Origin: Verrucomicrobiales bacterium
Lineage (GTDB): Bacteria; Verrucomicrobiota; Verrucomicrobiia; Verrucomicrobiales; Akkermansiaceae
Assembly: GCA_003483645.1 (NCBI GenBank)
Contig: DMYM01000135.1
Location: 1 to 8,385, forward strand
Direction of reading: 5' to 3'
DNA: 8,385 bases
Below the pieces are notes generated by a model that worked only from the letters and a program-made list of their open reading frames with translations, had not been told where the DNA came from and searched no databases. Every line of letters starts with the position of its first letter. Positions within the stretch are counted from its first letter, which is position 1. Positions 6,151 to 8,385 of this stretch are shown piece by piece. Both the position numbers and the translations under genes were made by a program.

Positions 6151-6765
6151 TCAGAACTCGTCCAGAGCATCCACGCAGAAGCGGGACCAGGACTCGAGTG
6201 AGTCGTAGAGGGGGCCCCTGAGAGTCCCGGTGTTCTGAAATTGCAGATCGGAGAGAGCGTCCTCGCGGGCGCTTACCTCGTCGTTGGACAGCTCAAAGAG
6301 GTGGACCACCCCGAGATGCACCTGTCCCACCGCATTGCTGTCGTCATTGAGTAGCGCAACAATCCGTTGCGTGACACGGGAGGAGAGCACGAGTTCCTCC
6401 TCGATCTCGCGCTCCACACCGGCCATGTAGGTGGCGTGGCCAAGGGGATCGCCACGTTCATCGACGGGATTGATGTGACCACCAATGCCGAGGGAACCCA
6501 GGGAGTGGAGCCTGCTTTCTCCGCCCGACTTTCCGCGAACGTAGTGGAGGTAGTGGTTCTGGTGGCGAAAGAGCGAATAGGGGATGATCTGTTTGTGGCC
6601 CGGATCCTCTTCCGCGGTTTTGCGATCCATGAAGAAATTATTGGAGGGGTCGAGCAGGGAGGGGATGTAGCGCTCCGTTTCGGTGGTGAGGCCCTGAAAG
6701 TCCCCCAGTTCGTCGAACAGGCTGCGTGGAACGACCAGAATCTGTTCGCCGTCATACTTGGACAT
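6151..6765 (-). CDS. NUDIX-fold protein, divergent (phosphoesterase-like)
   Basis: This 204-residue protein has no signal peptide. Its first half carries ILVVPRSLFDELGDFQGL (9-26) and FRHQNHYLHYVRG (66-78). The centre has GIGGHINPVDERG (93-105), then after a longer than usual spacer EREIEEELVL (118-127). REIEEE (119-124) fits the REUXEE core of the NUDIX box, whose glutamates bind Mg2+ in enzymes that cleave nucleoside diphosphates linked to other groups. The box departs from the standard form: the glycine after EE is replaced (V126), and the distance from the first Gly block to RE is about eight residues longer than in GX5EX7RE. Similar proteins of about 200 residues occur in Planctomycetes, Verrucomicrobia and Bacteroidetes, usually labelled phosphoesterase or NUDIX. 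The substrate is not known. The ATG at 6765 lacks a Shine-Dalgarno sequence. The gene lies 93 bases downstream of the DUF5069 gene on the same strand. Confidence 0.7.
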   Translation of the reverse strand: MSKYDGEQILVVPRSLFDELGDFQGLTTETERYIPSLLDPSNNFFMDRKTAEEDPGHKQIIPYSLFRHQNHYLHYVRGKSGGESRLHSLGSLGIGGHINPVDERGDPLGHATYMAGVEREIEEELVLSSRVTQRIVALLNDDSNAVGQVHLGVVHLFELSNDEVSAREDALSDLQFQNTGTLRGPLYDSLESWSRFCVDALDEF

Positions 6766-6825
6766 GGCACAGGCTGAGACGGAACGGTTGCGATCCGAAA
6801 CGTTAATTTGGCGTCCAGGTGGGAA

Positions 6826-6841
6826 CAGTTGTTAAGAACTG
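6826..6841. promoter_or_regulatory. 16-bp near-perfect palindrome, possible operator
   Basis: CAGTTGTTAAGAACTG reads the same on both strands except for the G/G pair at positions 6 and 11 of the site. It lies 61 bases upstream of the NUDIX start and 18 bases after the DUF5069 stop, in a relatively AT-rich gap. The minus strand reads TTAACA across it, a possible -35 element, but no convincing -10 element follows at the normal spacing. Size and symmetry suit a dimeric repressor; no regulator gene is present to pair with it. Confidence 0.35.
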
Positions 6842-6858
6842 CCACAGGGTCATTGGCT

Positions 6859-7413
6859 TTAATCGGGATCGCTTTCCTGTGAGCCGTCAGCGCTGCTCCG
6901 GACAAGGTTGACGACCTCGTCATCGTTGTCGCCGGCGGCCCAGACGTTTCGGAGGAAGTCCGCAGGGTGGATCGAGTGTTCGCGGAGGAACTTGCGATCG
7001 CCTCCACAGCAGTACATGAGGTCCGGGTCGAGTTCCCCCCGGAGTTTGGCCCGGGCCTTGGCCAGGATTCGTGGCAGATAGGCGATGTTTCCAAGGGTGT
7101 CTCCGAAGGTAGGAAGGTCGTCGCGCGTGATTTCCACTTCGCTGGGAATGCCGTTCTGGATCACGTGCAGGTAATCGCGGCGGACTCCGGCGATGAGAAG
7201 GGCGGTGCTCGGGGCGGGAGCCTGTTCGTCCACGTAATCCTCCACGAAATCGAAGAGTTCGCGCGGCTTGCAGCCAATCTCTTTCAGAAAACGGAGATCG
7301 TCCCCGCCATAGTAGTGGACAAAGTCCGCGTCCCCGGACCGGTAACGTTCGACGCAGCGGTCGAACAGTTTCATGAATTGTTCGTTCCAAGTCATTTTGT
7401 GAGAGCAATTCAT
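6859..7413 (-). CDS. DUF5069 family protein with internal duplication
   Basis: This 184-residue soluble protein has no signal peptide. The C-terminal half contains AYLPRILAKARAKLRGELDP (111-130) and LMYCCGGDRKFLREHSIHP (132-150), matching the pattern I know for DUF5069 (LPRxxxKARAKLxG followed by a Gly/Asp motif and a FLxxxxIxP helix). The N-terminal half has a similar block, DADFVHYYGGDDLRFLKEIG (28-47), then FDFVEDYVDE. The two blocks share DxD, five residues, GGD, FL and a Pro about seven residues later, so the protein looks duplicated. The acidic C-terminal tail (about 172-184) is probably flexible. Biochemical function is unknown. The ATG at 7413 is preceded by AGGAAG about 11 bases away; a second ATG at 7395 (MTWNEQF) may be the better start because family members I recall begin close to that motif. 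It lies 120 bases after the metallohydrolase gene and 93 before the NUDIX gene, all on one strand. Confidence 0.8.
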   Translation of the reverse strand: MNCSHKMTWNEQFMKLFDRCVERYRSGDADFVHYYGGDDLRFLKEIGCKPRELFDFVEDYVDEQAPAPSTALLIAGVRRDYLHVIQNGIPSEVEITRDDLPTFGDTLGNIAYLPRILAKARAKLRGELDPDLMYCCGGDRKFLREHSIHPADFLRNVWAAGDNDDEVVNLVRSSADGSQESDPD

Positions 7414-7480
7414 TCCCCAAATGGCTTCCTGTCAACCGTGTGGAGCTTGCGGATGTGAGCGTCAGGATCCCGGGGGGAGA

Positions 7481-7518
7481 TCTGATCGTCCGCGCCCTGA
7501 CTGGAGCAGACGATCGGA
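7481..7518 (-). repeat. 10-bp inverted repeat downstream of the metallohydrolase gene
   Basis: TCTGATCGTC (7481-7490) pairs with GACGATCGGA (7509-7518) over 10 positions with one G-T wobble, around an 18-base loop. On the minus strand it begins 16 bases after the stop of the metallohydrolase, the usual place for a terminator. No T run follows, only a C-rich stretch, so it may be a transcript-end stabiliser, a Rho-type end or a chance repeat. Confidence 0.4.
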
Positions 7519-7533
7519 GTCGACAGTTGCCAC

Positions 7534-8385
7534 TCAGAGGATCTCTGACTCGTCGATGATGCGCTGGTAGGTGTTACGAGCGTGGTCATAGGCCTTCCGG
7601 GCATCATCCAGTTCATCCTGATCGATGAACTTCTCCTTCTGCTTCCAGCAGTCATTTACTCCACGCAGGCACCATTCCGCACTGCGACGGGAAGCCCGCA
7701 CGGGTTTGTCCGCGACCGTAACCCAGACCGGGTTGGTGTGGGAGGAAGGAAGGATGCGGGCGGCGACCCACGAACTGCGTTCGATGGGAACCTCGAAAGC
7801 CAGGTCCTTCAGGCTGCCGTCGGCATGCAGCCTGCGCTGTGCGACGGCTTTCCCATTGACGAGGATTTCAACCGTTACGTCACGGGAATCGCCAAGCCGG
7901 GAGCGTTCAATGTGCCAGTAGGGTTTCTTCTGGTAGGGGAGGTCCCGTATTCCGGGATATGGTTTCTCCGGCAGAAAGGCTGCGGCCCTGACCCGGGTGG
8001 TCACCTTGCCCGGCCTGTCCAGCCGGACGCTGCTGTCACCCACGCCCATCTCAATGTCGTTGACCTGGAATCCAATCAGGTGCGAGCGACCGTCACCAAC
8101 GTAGTTGCGGCCCTGACGGATGCCTTCACACCATTTGTCGAAGGTGAGCTTGTTCTCGAGTTTGACGTAGGAGCGTCCCAGTCCCACCCGTTCGCCATAG
8201 ATGCAGGGAAAATCCGTTTCCCCGCTGATCCGGGTGCGGAAGCCGCAATTGAGGGCGTGGTACCAGATGTTGAGTTCCCACAGGTAGGGGGTGTCGACCA
8301 TGGAAAGAAAATCGACCGCGGGCACCTGCCTGCCATCCGGGCCTTCCACGGTGTGGGTGACATCGACGATGTACTCGTTGGCGCC
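7534..8385 (-). CDS. CehA/McbA-family metallohydrolase, C-terminal part (cut by window edge)
   Basis: The frame stays open to the right edge, giving 283 residues before TGA at 7534-7536; the N-terminal part with most of the metal-binding motifs lies outside. The visible part shows VDTPYLWELNIWYHALNCGF (30-49) and then RISGETDFPCIYGERVGLGR (52-71), the segment that in this family ends the PHP-like hydrolase domain. ETDF sits where the metal-binding Asp is expected. A stretch KLTFDKWCEGIRQGRNYVGDG, a beta-rich C-terminal domain of about 130 residues and a charged helical end (from about KQKEKFIDQDELDDARK) follow. CehA itself hydrolyses the carbamate insecticide carbaryl, but most relatives in Planctomycetes and Verrucomicrobia have no known substrate, so only metal-dependent ester or phosphoester hydrolysis can be suggested. 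Export cannot be judged without the N terminus. A GTG at 8349 is an in-frame codon and unlikely to be the start, since conserved sequence continues upstream of it. Confidence 0.75.
   Translation of the reverse strand, partial: GANEYIVDVTHTVEGPDGRQVPAVDFLSMVDTPYLWELNIWYHALNCGFRTRISGETDFPCIYGERVGLGRSYVKLENKLTFDKWCEGIRQGRNYVGDGRSHLIGFQVNDIEMGVGDSSVRLDRPGKVTTRVRAAAFLPEKPYPGIRDLPYQKKPYWHIERSRLGDSRDVTVEILVNGKAVAQRRLHADGSLKDLAFEVPIERSSWVAARILPSSHTNPVWVTVADKPVRASRRSAEWCLRGVNDCWKQKEKFIDQDELDDARKAYDHARNTYQRIIDESEIL

Noticed and set aside
6273..7094. 273-codon minus-strand frame overlapping the NUDIX and DUF5069 genes
   Set aside because: It runs in another frame across two recognisable genes and the gap between them, and its Ser/Thr/Arg-rich translation is typical of a shifted frame.

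Overview
The window is GC-rich and densely coding. It looks like the chromosome of a verrucomicrobial bacterium (PVC superphylum). Three things point that way: a secretin cluster laid out like the Amuc_1098-1101 region of Akkermansia, a DUF5069 protein of the kind frequent in Verrucomicrobia and Planctomycetes, and a CehA/McbA-type metallohydrolase common in the same groups. This placement is inferred from gene content; there is no rRNA or marker gene to confirm it.

Left part, plus strand (1-4534): four tightly spaced genes (gaps of 2, 25 and 31 bases) that read as one operon for a cell-envelope-spanning type IV pilus / type II secretion-like complex. In order they are: the C-terminal part of a PilN/GspL-like inner-membrane protein, cut by the left window edge and possibly the tail of a PilM-PilN fusion; a PilO/GspM-like single-pass membrane protein; an exported small beta-domain protein (PilP/GspC-like position) with a basic Pro/Thr/Ser tail; and a 899-residue outer-membrane secretin with a long Pro/Ala-rich repeat at its N terminus and low-complexity insertions in its periplasmic N domains. 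The likely job is a ring of inner-membrane and periplasmic parts aligned under an outer-membrane secretin channel. No pilin, ATPase or prepilin peptidase lies inside the window.

Middle (4659-6056, plus strand): after a 124-base gap comes a cytoplasmic tetratricopeptide-repeat protein, probably a scaffold, whose link to the secretin operon is only positional.

Right part, minus strand (6151-8385): in transcription order, the C-terminal part of a CehA/McbA-family metallohydrolase (cut by the right edge), a DUF5069 protein with a visible internal duplication, and a divergent NUDIX-fold protein. Gaps here are 120 and 93 bases. The first holds a 10-bp inverted repeat without a T tract; the second holds a 16-bp near-perfect palindrome that could be an operator. 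The TPR and NUDIX genes converge on 6057-6150.

No tRNA, rRNA, CRISPR array, insertion sequence or integrase was seen. Nothing here is clearly a wholly new system. The items most worth a second look are the divergent secretin module, the duplicated DUF5069 protein and the intergenic palindrome.
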